Origin: an uncultured Prevotellaceae bacterium
GTDB lineage: Bacteria > Bacteroidota > Bacteroidia > Bacteroidales > Bacteroidaceae
NCBI GenBank assembly: GCA_900320845.1
Contig: ONTS01000007.1
Span: forward strand, 17,615 to 81,614
DNA: 64,000 bases
Direction of reading: 5' to 3'
Shown: positions 36,113 to 45,800 of the stretch, piece after piece
Layout: the number at the start of each line of letters is the position of its first letter
Numbering within the stretch: the stretch's first letter is position 1
Notes under the pieces: model-generated
What the model was told of the DNA's origin: nothing
The model's database searches: none
What the model saw: the letters and a program-made list of their open reading frames with translations, nothing else
Made by a program: the position numbers and the translations under genes

Positions 36113-37105
36113 TTATTTCAGTGTAGCGTACATCACAGCCTTGATGGTGTGCATACGGTTTTCAGCTTCGTCGAATACTTTCGACTGAGGTCCGCGGAAC
36201 ACCTTGTCGGTAACTTCCATCTCGGGCAGTCCGAACTTCTTGTGGATGTCCTTACCGATGGTTGTCTCCAGGTCGTGGAATGAAGGCAGACAGTGGAGGA
36301 AAATAGCGTTGGGGTTAGCGTTCTTCATCACAGCGTCGTTCACCTGATAAGGCTTGAGGAGCTTGATGCGCTTTGCCCAGATCTCATCGGGCTCACCCAT
36401 TGATACCCAAATGTCGGTGTAGATAACGTCAGCATCCTTGGTACCCTTCTTCACGTCGTCAGTGAGGGTAATGGTGCATCCGTTTTCTTTAGCAATCTTC
36501 TTGCAGGTGTCGACGAGTTTCTTGTCGGGCATCTGAGCCTTGGGGCCACAAGCTACGAAGTTGATACCGAGCTTAGCACTTACCACCATCAGCGAGTTGG
36601 CAACGTTGTTGCGGGCGTCTCCCATGAATACCATCTTCAGTCCTTTGTAGTATCCGAAGTTTTCTTCAATGGTGAGAACGTCAGCCAGCATCTGTGTGGG
36701 GTGGAACTCTGTGGTGAGACCATTCCATACGGGAACGCCAGCGTGCTTGGCGAGGTCTTCTACGATCTGCTGGTCGAAGCCACGGTATTCGATGCCGTCG
36801 AACATGCGTCCGAGCACCTTAGCAGTGTCTTCCAGCGATTCTTTCTTACCCATCTGTGAGCTTCCGGGATCGAGGTAGGTCACACCCATTCCAAGGTCGT
36901 TGCCGGCTACTTCAAAAGAGCAACGGGTACGGGTTGAGGTCTTCTCGAACAACAGAACGATGTTCTTACCTGTGAGATACTTGTGCGGAGTGTTGGTGCG
37001 CTTCATGTGTTTGAAGTCCTTTGACAACTCCAGCAGATACTGGATTTCTTCGGTGGTGAAGTCCAAAAGTTTAAGGAAACTTCTACCTGAAAGGTTTCTT
37101 GGCAT
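36113..37105 (-). CDS. argF: ornithine carbamoyltransferase
   Basis: Interconverts citrulline plus phosphate and ornithine plus carbamoyl phosphate. The 330 residues carry STRTR (57-61, carbamoyl-phosphate site), FHPTQMLAD, and HCLPSFHD with the catalytic Cys. It looks like a true OTC of ordinary length. Placement beside arcC, and across the promoter region from the arcA side, argues for a catabolic (ArcB-like) role. The sequence alone cannot separate anabolic from catabolic use. Confidence 0.94.
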   Translation of the reverse strand: MPRNLSGRSFLKLLDFTTEEIQYLLELSKDFKHMKRTNTPHKYLTGKNIVLLFEKTSTRTRCSFEVAGNDLGMGVTYLDPGSSQMGKKESLEDTAKVLGRMFDGIEYRGFDQQIVEDLAKHAGVPVWNGLTTEFHPTQMLADVLTIEENFGYYKGLKMVFMGDARNNVANSLMVVSAKLGINFVACGPKAQMPDKKLVDTCKKIAKENGCTITLTDDVKKGTKDADVIYTDIWVSMGEPDEIWAKRIKLLKPYQVNDAVMKNANPNAIFLHCLPSFHDLETTIGKDIHKKFGLPEMEVTDKVFRGPQSKVFDEAENRMHTIKAVMYATLK

Positions 37106-37158
37106 AACTGTTAGTTATTAGTAATGAATTAAAAATATAGATGTCTTTCTTCAGTTTG

Positions 37159-37188
37159 CAAAGATAATGCATAAAATGAAATCCCAAG
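37159..37188 (-). promoter_or_regulatory. promoter of argF-arcC
   Basis: On the minus strand TATCTTTG (37166-37159) with a CTTG 18 bases upstream (37188-37185). It is divergent from the promoter at 37214-37221. Confidence 0.55.
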
Positions 37189-37213
37189 TTTTTTTCTTCT
37201 TTTATTTTTTTCT

Positions 37214-37221
37214 TAACTTTG
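37214..37221 (+). promoter_or_regulatory. -7 element of the flavodiiron protein gene
   Basis: TAACTTTG matches TAnnTTTG, 108 bases before the start codon. The tract before it is T-rich. Confidence 0.5.
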
Positions 37222-37329
37222 TAGCCGAGATGGAAAGTGACCGAAAATGAAGCTTAAACGCTGATTTCCTGATTCTGCTTCCACCACACTACACATTGCA
37301 AATCTACTTATCTCAACACAACAACTATT

Positions 37330-38529
37330 ATGTCAAAGCAACTTACACCTAAAGTCAGCTGGGTCGGCAAGATCGACTGGGAGCTGACTACTTTCCATGG
37401 TGACGAACTCAGTACCCACAAAGGTTCATCATACAATTCATATCTCATCCGCGACCAGAAAGTGGCGCTCATCGACACTGTCTGGCAGCCCTACGACAAA
37501 GAGTTTATCCGTAGACTGAAAGAGGAGATAGACCTCAAGGAGATAGACTACATCATCATGAACCACAACGAGATTGACCATAGTGGTGCGCTTCCCGAGC
37601 TGATGCGCGAGATTCCCGGCACACCTATATATTGCACCAAGAAGGGCGAATCCATCATCCGCGGACACTATCACGAGGACTGGAACTTTGTGAACGTGAA
37701 GACAGGCGATACCCTCTGCCTGGGCGACACCACACTCACCTTTGTTGAAATGACCATGCTGCACTGGCCCGACTCCATGCTCACCTACATGGACAGCGAA
37801 CGCATCATGTTCAGCAACGACGCCTTCGGACAACACTACGCTACCGCGTCGCTCTACAACGACAGCGTAAACCATAGCGAAATGATGCACGAAGCAGAAA
37901 AATACTATGCCAACATACTGGCCCCCTACAGTATGATGGTGAAGAAAAAGATTGAACAGCTGCTTGCCATGCAGTTGCCCGTCGACATGATATGTCCCTC
38001 ACACGGTGGTATCTGGAAAGACAACCCCATGCAGATTGTGGAGCAGTATCGGCGCTGGGCAGACGCCTATCAAGAAGACCAAATCACCATTGCCTACGAC
38101 ACCATGTGGCAGTCGACACGCAAGATGGCAGAAGCTATTGCCGACGGTATATGCGACGTGACCCCGCAGACGATTGTGAAGTTGTACAACGTGGCACACG
38201 AAGACAAAAACGATGTGCTAACCGAGATTTTCCATTCCAAGGCCTTACTCATCGGCTCGCCCACCATCAACTACGGACACTCCTTCGCCATTGCTGGACT
38301 GATGGAGATGCTCAAGGGCCTGAAGCTGAAGAAGAAGTGCGGTGCTGCCTTCGGTTCCTATGGATGGAGCGGCGACGCTGTAGGACAACTCAACAGCTTG
38401 CTTCAGGAAGCTGGCTTCCAACTCGTCAACGAAGGTATCAAGAAGCAGTGGGTGCCTGACAGCAACATTCTCAGCGAATGCCGCGAATACGGACGCGAGT
38501 TTGCCAAGACACTTCAGGAAATGGCATAA
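37330..38529 (+). CDS. fprA: FprA-family flavodiiron protein
   Basis: Cytoplasmic enzyme that reduces O2 to water and/or NO to N2O, protecting anaerobes. The 399 residues form two domains: a metallo-beta-lactamase-like di-iron domain with NHNEIDHSGALP (HxExDH iron ligands) and CPSHGGIWKDNP, and a C-terminal flavodoxin with YDTMWQSTRKMAEAIADG and FGSYGWSGDA for FMN. No rubredoxin module is attached, so a separate electron donor is needed. It is divergent from argF and 57 bases upstream of the glutamate-semialdehyde dehydrogenase gene. Confidence 0.94.
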   Translation: MSKQLTPKVSWVGKIDWELTTFHGDELSTHKGSSYNSYLIRDQKVALIDTVWQPYDKEFIRRLKEEIDLKEIDYIIMNHNEIDHSGALPELMREIPGTPIYCTKKGESIIRGHYHEDWNFVNVKTGDTLCLGDTTLTFVEMTMLHWPDSMLTYMDSERIMFSNDAFGQHYATASLYNDSVNHSEMMHEAEKYYANILAPYSMMVKKKIEQLLAMQLPVDMICPSHGGIWKDNPMQIVEQYRRWADAYQEDQITIAYDTMWQSTRKMAEAIADGICDVTPQTIVKLYNVAHEDKNDVLTEIFHSKALLIGSPTINYGHSFAIAGLMEMLKGLKLKKKCGAAFGSYGWSGDAVGQLNSLLQEAGFQLVNEGIKKQWVPDSNILSECREYGREFAKTLQEMA

Positions 38530-38586
38530 CCCGTCAAAAATCTCTTAACATTCGACATTTACAACTCCCCCCAAATACATCAATCT

Positions 38587-40212
38587 ATGAACAACAGCAT
38601 TATCAGTTTCCCCATTCCCCAGAACGAACCTGTAAAGGGTTATCTGGCAGGCTCTCCCGAGCGCATAGCTCTCGAAGCCGAGCTCAAGCGTCAGAGCAAC
38701 ATAGTAGTGGACATTCCCATCATCATCGGTGGTAAAGAGATCCGCACAGGCGACACTGGCACTGTCACCTGTCCGCACGACCACAACCATGTGCTCGCCA
38801 CCTATCACAAGGTGGGCAAGGCAGAGGTCGAACAAGCCATTGCCGCTGCTATGGAAGCATGGAAAGAATGGAGCCGCGCACCGTGGACAACACGCGCCGC
38901 TGTAGTAATGAAGATGGCTGAACTACTTGCCACCAAGTATCGCCCCATCCTCAATGCCGCTACCATGCTCGGACAGAGTAAAAACTTCTACCAAGCAGAG
39001 ATCGACTCCGCCTGCGAGACAATCGACTTTTTCCGTTACAACGTGCACTATGCTTCGAAGATCTATGCCATGCAGCCCAAGGACGGCACAGCACAACTCA
39101 ACCATACCGAGTATCGCCCACTTGAAGGTTTCATACTGGCAGTGACACCATTCAACTTCACCAGTATCGCCTCCAACCTGTGTATTACTCCCGTGCTGAT
39201 GGGTAACGTGGCACTGTGGAAGCCCTCCACCACTGCCCTGCTCAGCAACTACTATCTCATGCAACTATACAAGGAAGCTGGTCTGCCCGATGGCGTTGTC
39301 AACTTCCTTCCCGGCAGCGGTGCCCTCATCGGCGAGGTAGCCACCCATTCGCGCCACTTTGCAGGCATACACTTCACTGGCAGCACCGACACCTTCAACA
39401 GCTTGTGGCGTCAGGCAGGTGCACACCTCGGCGAATATGTCAGCTATCCGCGCCTGGTGGGCGAGACAGGTGGCAAGGATTTCATCTTTGTGCATACCTC
39501 AGCCGACCCCAAAGCCGTTGCTACGGCAGCCTTCTGCGGAGCTTTTGAATTCCAGGGACAGAAGTGTTCGGCAGCATCGCGTATGTACATCCCCAAGAGC
39601 ATGTGGTCAGGCGTACTCGAAGACATCAAGCGCATGGCAGACGAGATACACATGGGCGACGTAATGGATCCCATGAACTTTGTCAATGCCGTTATCGACA
39701 AGACCGCGTTTGACAAATGCAAGAGTTACATCGACCATGCACAGGCTGCTTCCGATGCACAAGTAGTGATGGGCGGCAAGTGCGACGACAGCAAGGGTTG
39801 GTTCGTTGAACCTACCATCATCGAAACCAGCAACCCGCACTTCAAGTCACTGGAAGAAGAGATCTTCGGTCCCATCCTCACCGTCTTCCCCTACGACGAC
39901 GACCAGGTTGATGCCACAGTGAAACTCTGCGACGAGACATCTCCATATGGTCTCACCGGTGCTGTCTTCGGCCGTGACCGTCTGGCAGTGGAACACATCA
40001 CTGACCAGCTGCGCTACACCGCTGGCAACTTCTACATCAATGATAAGCCCACCGGTGCTGTGGTTGGCATGCAACCCTTCGGTGGCGCACGTGCCAGCGG
40101 CACCAACGACAAGGCTGGCGGCGAGTTCAACCTTATCCGTTGGGTCATCCCGCGCGTCATCAAGGAGACACTCGTCTCACCAACAGACTATCGCTACACA
40201 TACATGAAGTGA
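38587..40212 (+). CDS. pruA: L-glutamate gamma-semialdehyde (1-pyrroline-5-carboxylate) dehydrogenase
   Basis: Oxidises glutamate semialdehyde to glutamate with NAD. The 541-residue single-domain ALDH has AVTPFNFTSIASNL (cofactor binding), LVGETGGKDFIFV with the general-base Glu, and QGQKCSAASRMYIP with the catalytic Cys, all intact. It lacks the PutA proline dehydrogenase module. In this setting it would take the carbon of ornithine, after transamination, to glutamate, linking the arginine deiminase steps to nitrogen metabolism. A strong hairpin follows. Confidence 0.94.
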   Translation: MNNSIISFPIPQNEPVKGYLAGSPERIALEAELKRQSNIVVDIPIIIGGKEIRTGDTGTVTCPHDHNHVLATYHKVGKAEVEQAIAAAMEAWKEWSRAPWTTRAAVVMKMAELLATKYRPILNAATMLGQSKNFYQAEIDSACETIDFFRYNVHYASKIYAMQPKDGTAQLNHTEYRPLEGFILAVTPFNFTSIASNLCITPVLMGNVALWKPSTTALLSNYYLMQLYKEAGLPDGVVNFLPGSGALIGEVATHSRHFAGIHFTGSTDTFNSLWRQAGAHLGEYVSYPRLVGETGGKDFIFVHTSADPKAVATAAFCGAFEFQGQKCSAASRMYIPKSMWSGVLEDIKRMADEIHMGDVMDPMNFVNAVIDKTAFDKCKSYIDHAQAASDAQVVMGGKCDDSKGWFVEPTIIETSNPHFKSLEEEIFGPILTVFPYDDDQVDATVKLCDETSPYGLTGAVFGRDRLAVEHITDQLRYTAGNFYINDKPTGAVVGMQPFGGARASGTNDKAGGEFNLIRWVIPRVIKETLVSPTDYRYTYMK

Positions 40213-40241
40213 CACACCTGTCACACATAGTATTCAACCCT

Positions 40242-40273
40242 ACGAGCGTCGGCAAGGAATTGTCGGCGCTCGT
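40242..40273 (+). terminator. hairpin downstream of pruA
   Basis: A 13-base stem with two wobble pairs (40242-40254 with 40261-40273) around AGGAAT. It is followed by TTGCCG, not a T-run, so termination may be partial. Confidence 0.55.
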
Positions 40274-40318
40274 TTGCCGAAAATCCGTTAAAAACGGGCA
40301 AAATATCAATAAAACTAT

Positions 40319-40349
40319 TTTGTGGGTCAGATTTTTTGTTATACCTTTG
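40319..40349 (+). promoter_or_regulatory. promoter of arcA
   Basis: TTTG (40319-40322), a 19-base spacer and TACCTTTG (40342-40349). It fixes the arcA start to the ATG pair at 40382/40385, because a GTG at 40322 would lie upstream of the transcript. Confidence 0.75.
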
Positions 40350-40381
40350 CACTGAATTTGCAATATTTAGTTTCAACAGAA

Positions 40382-41632
40382 ATGATGAATATAGAAGAAT
40401 TACATCCTTGTTCTATCAATATCAGTTCGGAGACCGGACGGCTCCGAGCTGTGTTACTGCGTCGTCCAGGACTTGAAATAGAGCGCATGCCGCCACTGAT
40501 AGCCAACGATGCCCTCTACAACGACATCCTCAATCAGCATATAGCACAACAAGAACACCAACTCTTTGCCCAGGTGCTTGAGCGTTGGTGCAAGGTGTAC
40601 TATGTCAACGACGTGATGTGCGCCATGATGGAGAACGACACCTTCCGCCGCAATCTCGTCAATGCCAGCGTTGACGGCAACGAGGCACTGGCAGAGCAAC
40701 TCATGGCAATGACCTCACAGGACCTCACACGCGCATTGATAGAAGGAGTGGAAGACCCCGACTGGGACGGCGAAAGCGCCAACCGCTATATGCCCACACC
40801 GCTCTACAATCTCTTCTTCACCCGCGATGCCTCGTCGACACTGTACAACCGCGTGCTCATCAACACCATGAGCTTCAGTGTTCGTCAGCGAGAGACACTG
40901 CTCTACGATGCAATCTTCAGCAACTTCTTCCAAGGCACAACCTTCTGCGCTGCCAACGGCGACAGCCAGGCACGTACCGAGGGAGGCGACATTCAGGTGA
41001 CCGCACAAGACACTCTCTGCATTGGCGAGAGCATACGCACCAACCGCCGCGGCATTGAATACTTGGCTAACACCTACGCCAAAGAACGCGACCACTTTAA
41101 CATCATCGTGCAGGAACTGCCCCACAGCCCCGAATCGTTCATCCACCTCGACATGGTGTTCACCATGCTGGGCAACCACCGCTGCATGATGTTCGAACCC
41201 ATGCTGAAGAAGACTGGACTCTTCGCCAACAAGCACACCACCCTGATACGCATAGAGAACGGCAACATCAGCTACCACGAGATGCCCAATGTGCTCGAAG
41301 CCCTTAAGAAGGTGGGACACACCTTCGAACCTGTGTTCTGCGGCGGCAACGACCCCTGGATACAGCTTCGTGAGCAGTGGCATTCTGGCGCCAACTTCTT
41401 CGCACTCGACAACGAGCGCATCATAGGCTACCGCCGCAACAACCACACCATCGATGCCCTCAATCAGGCTGGCTTCGATATTCTCAATGCCGAAGACGTG
41501 GTGGCAGGAAAGGAAGACATGAACGCACACGAGCGTTTCGTGGTGACCTTCCCCGCCGGCGAGCTGCCACGAGCAGGAGGTGGAGCACGTTGTATGACAA
41601 TGCCCATACTCAGAGACGAAGCTAACAACTAA
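40382..41632 (+). CDS. arcA: arginine deiminase
   Basis: Hydrolyses arginine to citrulline and ammonia. The 416-residue product (start at ATG 40382; the next codon is also ATG) has the full set of catalytic elements: NLFFTRDAS, RTEGGDIQV, HLDMVFTMLG (catalytic His and Asp), and RCMTMP with the nucleophile Cys404, 13 residues from the end. An insertion or extension is not apparent. It has its own promoter and is followed 12 bases later by a secreted-protein gene. With the OTC and arcC genes nearby it completes an arginine-to-ATP route, but no arginine/ornithine antiporter gene is in this window. Confidence 0.95.
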   Translation: MMNIEELHPCSINISSETGRLRAVLLRRPGLEIERMPPLIANDALYNDILNQHIAQQEHQLFAQVLERWCKVYYVNDVMCAMMENDTFRRNLVNASVDGNEALAEQLMAMTSQDLTRALIEGVEDPDWDGESANRYMPTPLYNLFFTRDASSTLYNRVLINTMSFSVRQRETLLYDAIFSNFFQGTTFCAANGDSQARTEGGDIQVTAQDTLCIGESIRTNRRGIEYLANTYAKERDHFNIIVQELPHSPESFIHLDMVFTMLGNHRCMMFEPMLKKTGLFANKHTTLIRIENGNISYHEMPNVLEALKKVGHTFEPVFCGGNDPWIQLREQWHSGANFFALDNERIIGYRRNNHTIDALNQAGFDILNAEDVVAGKEDMNAHERFVVTFPAGELPRAGGGARCMTMPILRDEANN

Positions 41633-41644
41633 ATCATATCAACC

Positions 41645-42529
41645 ATGACAACAAACACCCCTACCACTTTCAGCAGACACCATCTGCAGAAAAGCTTCAT
41701 TGCAGTCGTACTGCTGTTGCTTTGCACAAACATCAACGCACAGAAGGACAACGTACAGCTGGACATTCCGCGAGCCATCGAGAACTATAGAATGCAGTCC
41801 GAAGTTGACATCAGCCTCCGCTCTGCTGAAGCGATAGACGTACTCATCGGCCAGTTGCGCACCTTGTCACCCAACAATGTAGAGATGGTGCTTCACATTC
41901 TTAACGAGCGCCACATACTCAACAAAGGCATCGTGGCATTCTCCAAAGACATGAAGGGCAAATGGGGCACTCCCAAGTACATGAAGTCGCTGGAGAAAGC
42001 CCTTGGCAAAGATTTGGCACCCAAAGCCATGGAGGTGATAGACTGCGCCCAGCAGGAAGAGTCCTACTACCCCAGAGCTGTCCAGACACTGCAAGACCTC
42101 AAGGTCGGCATGGAACAGGAGATAGCATCGCGCACTTTCCCCACAGGAAAACTGAAGAGCGTGTACTACTATAGCGGCGGCGGGATGACCATAGGACGCT
42201 ACGTCTTCGAATTATTCCTTACCAAGGACGACTCTTATGAGCTGAAGACCATACGCCCTGGCACGAGTTACGAGAATACAATACTTGACAAAGCCATTGC
42301 TACATACAGCGTAGACGATGCCTTCATAGAGCGTATCATCAATGCGTTGAAGGAGAGCAACGTGCTCACGTTGCCCAAGAAGAGCAACTCCTTCCCATAT
42401 CGGCTGTTGGATGCACCCAGTTACCGATTCAAGGCAGTCTTTGAAGACTACACTATGGAGTCGAACGGAGACGGAACCCTGCAACTGGAAAGCATCTTAC
42501 AGAAGATAGTGAAAGAAGAAGCACAATGA
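41645..42529 (+). CDS. secreted protein of unknown function
   Basis: Not recognised. The 294-residue product has a polar N-terminal lead and then a hydrophobic signal segment (SFIAVVLLLLCTNINAQ), so it is exported. The mature protein is helical in the first half (IENYRMQSEVDISLRSAEAID, EKALGKDLAPKAMEVI) and beta-like in the second (YYYSGGGMTIGRYVFELFLT, YRFKAVFEDYTME). It is 12 bases behind arcA, so it shares its transcript, but nothing in the sequence ties it to arginine metabolism. A terminator follows. Confidence 0.72.
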   Translation: MTTNTPTTFSRHHLQKSFIAVVLLLLCTNINAQKDNVQLDIPRAIENYRMQSEVDISLRSAEAIDVLIGQLRTLSPNNVEMVLHILNERHILNKGIVAFSKDMKGKWGTPKYMKSLEKALGKDLAPKAMEVIDCAQQEESYYPRAVQTLQDLKVGMEQEIASRTFPTGKLKSVYYYSGGGMTIGRYVFELFLTKDDSYELKTIRPGTSYENTILDKAIATYSVDDAFIERIINALKESNVLTLPKKSNSFPYRLLDAPSYRFKAVFEDYTMESNGDGTLQLESILQKIVKEEAQ

Positions 42530-42554
42530 CCCTATAGCACATATCCATACCCAT

Positions 42555-42607
42555 AACATCGCACAGCGTGAATACTAACTTCCCGTTGTGCGATGTTGTT
42601 TTCCCCA
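42555..42607 (+). terminator. terminator downstream of the arcA operon
   Basis: A 14-base stem with one wobble, AACATCGCACAGCG (42555-42568) with CGTTGTGCGATGTT (42594-42607), followed by GTTTTCC. Confidence 0.7.
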
Positions 42608-42853
42608 TCTGCACATACTGCAAGCATTTTTGCCAACAAACGGCAAGAATAATGCAACCCTACAAGAGAACCATATCACCGATTCTGCCGAAGCATTTCG
42701 ATGATATGGCTTATCTGTCATACATATCCCACGCCTCACATAACACCCTATCAGAGTCCATCAGCATAAGAAAACCGAGTCAAAATGTTGGCTTAACAGG
42801 TAGGATTGGGTAACTTTGCAAGATAAAGTGTACTTATCCGTACCCCATACACC
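42608..42853 (+). other. intergenic region with the tamB promoter
   Basis: About 245 bases between the terminator and tamB. The only clear signal is the promoter at 42788-42818. An open frame here overlaps the terminator and promoter and is not credible as a gene. Confidence 0.5.
42788..42818 (+). promoter_or_regulatory. promoter of tamB
   Basis: TTG (42788-42790), a 20-base spacer and TAACTTTG (42811-42818), 36 bases before the tamB start codon. Confidence 0.6.
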
Positions 42854-45800
42854 ATGACCGTCAATCCGAAAAAAATACTGAAATGGATAGGGACAGCTCT
42901 GCTCTCCCCTATCCTGCTATTTATATTACTGGTCATCCTGCTATACATCCCCCCCATTCAAAACTGGGTAGCACAGAAAGTGGCTTCCTACGCCTCGGAA
43001 AAGACTGGTATGGATATCAGTGTGGGACACGTGAGTCTGAAGTTTCCCCTCGACCTCGCCATCGACGAATTCCGCATGCTGAAAGCCAACGACAGTCTGC
43101 CCGGTGTAACCGACACCATTGCCGACGTAGGACAGCTTGTAGTGGATGTAAAGTTATGGCCATTGCTGAAGAGTCAGGTAGAGATTGACGGTTTTGACCT
43201 CTACCGCACACGCCTGAACACCAACGGATTCATAGCCGACACAAGGGTGAAAGGCGACCTCAATCACCTACATTTGGAGAGCCATTCCATAGACTTGAAC
43301 AACAACGTGGTGCGCCTGAACACTGCTACACTGAGCGACGGACGCTTCGACGTAAGCCTGGGCGACACCGTACCGCCTGACACCACGGAGAGCGAAACGA
43401 AGTGGAAGATATTGGTCGACGACCTGAAACTGAACAATACCGCCCTCACCCTGCACACCCCACGCAACGAGTCGACAGTAATAGCCGACGTCGGCACCCT
43501 GCAGACAAAGGGCGCATACATCGACCTTGGCACAAGCGACTACCGCGTGCAGACCTTCGAGATGAAAGACGGCACCGTAGGCTACCGAACAGCAGCTGCC
43601 GAAGCGCGCAGAGCCAAGAACAAGGCGGACAAGATACCCAACAGAAACGGAGCGTTCGATGCCGACGACATCTTGCTCACCGACCTGAACATAGGTTTCG
43701 ACTCGCTGGCATACAAGGAGACAGAGATAGGACGCCATAAGCCCAAGCAGACCAGCAGCCGTCTTGACCTCGACCTGCGCCACTGTTCCTTCCGTGAGCA
43801 GAGCGGACTGCAGGTAGACGATCTGTCGGGCCATGTCACCCTTGCCGATGGTGTGCTGAAGGTGCCCACCCTACATCTGCAGACCGAAGACTCGCGCCTC
43901 GATGCCAACATGCAGGTAGACTTCAACAACCTCGGCGAGAGCCTGCGCGAAGGACTATATGCCGACGTTGACGGCAGCATCGGACGCAGCGACATCATGC
44001 GCTTTGCCGGCGGAGCACTGCCACGCTGCATCGTCACACAATGGCCGAAGGCACCGATGACCGTAAAGGGACTGGTACGTGGCAATATGCAACGCATGGA
44101 ATTCAACCACCTCGACATCAACCTGCCTGGCACCATGCAGATGCAAGCCACTGGCTATGCCGAAAACATCAGCGGCAAAGGCCCGCTGCGTGCCAACGTG
44201 GCGCTGCACGGCAAGACAGGCAACACCTCATGGCTCACCAAGCCCTACATAGACCCGCGCACCACGGGCGTGAACATACCTCCAGGCATAGGCATTGACG
44301 GACGTGTGAAGATTGACGGCGACACCTATTCGGGCGACGTCAGCCTATCACAGGGCGGTGGCACAGCCAAGGTAAAAGGCTTCTTCGACAGCCATGCCAC
44401 ACGCTACGAAGCCAACGTCAGCGCACAACAATTCCCCCTGCAAAACTTCCTGCCCGGACAAGGATTGTCACCCTTCAGCGGCACAGTACACATACACGGC
44501 AATGGTACCGACATTATGTCACCCCACACCAACATCATAGCCGATGCCAACATACAACAACTGACCTATGGAGGACAGTCGCTGGCGGGCACCAAGCTGC
44601 ATGCCAACGTGCGTAACGGAAAGATTAACGCCAATGTTCACAGCCGTCATCCCCTGCTGCAAGGCGACATTACCCTCACCGCCACCACAAGCGGCGGCAA
44701 CATGGGAGCACTCATCGATGCCGACATGGGGCACATGGACCTCCAGGCACTGGGCATCACCGACCAGCAAATGATAACCTCCGGACATCTGCACGCCGAC
44801 GTGAGCACAGACCTAAAGAACAACTATCGTGTGGACGGCACCATACGCGACCTCACCATCCGTCAGCGCCGTGGCGACTACCACTCCGCCGACATCAACC
44901 TACACCTGCTGTCGCGTCCTGACACCCTCAGCGCACGGGTGAACACCGGCGACATGAGACTACGACTCAATGCCGATAGCGGACACGAAAAGCTGCTTGC
45001 CAAGCTGCAGAAGGTAGGTGAGAAGTTTTCTAAACAATATCAGGAACGCTCACTCAACCAAGAGGAGCTGTACGATATGCTGCCCAACATGCGCATAGAC
45101 CTCGACGCTGGCAACGACAACATATTGGCACATGTGCTGAAAGACAAGAACATTGGCTTCAGCCAGTCTGCCATCCACCTCACCACAGCACCGAAGACAG
45201 GCATCAACGGCGACATTGCCATCGACTCAATTGCCACCGACGGTATGCTGATTGACACCATGCGACTGGGTCTGCAAACCAAAGACAACATACTAAACTT
45301 CAACGGACAGGTGCGCAACAATGCCGAAAATCCTTATTATACCTTCAACCTGTTGTTTGACGGACAACAACACGAACGCGGCATCTCGCTCAACACCTCG
45401 CTCTACGACGACAAGAACAAGCTTGCTCTGCGCCTCGGTGCAGCCACGGAGATGAAAGACAACGGCATGGAATTGGTGATGACCGACCTGAATCCCGTGC
45501 TGGCTTACAAAGAGTTCAACGTCAATGCCGACAACCACATCTTCCTTGCTTCCGACCAACGTCTGTCGGCTCAGCTCATGCTCCGTGCCGACGATGGTAC
45601 CTCCATACAGGTATACACCAACGATGAAAATACCGAGGCACTTCAAGACCTCACCGTCAGCATGCAACAGATAGACCTGAAGAACATGACCGAACCCTTC
45701 CCATTCCTGCCTAAGCTGGGCGGCGTGCTCAATGGCGACTTCCACATCATACAGACAGAGAAACAGTTGTCTGTGTCCACCGCCATGGAGGTTGCCGACA

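Noticed and set aside
40322-40381. Upstream extension of arcA from a GTG
   Set aside because: The -33/-7 promoter (40319-40349) lies within it, so it is not transcribed with arcA.
42568-42813. Small open frame between the arcA operon and tamB
   Set aside because: It begins inside a terminator stem and ends inside the tamB promoter; composition is not coding-like.
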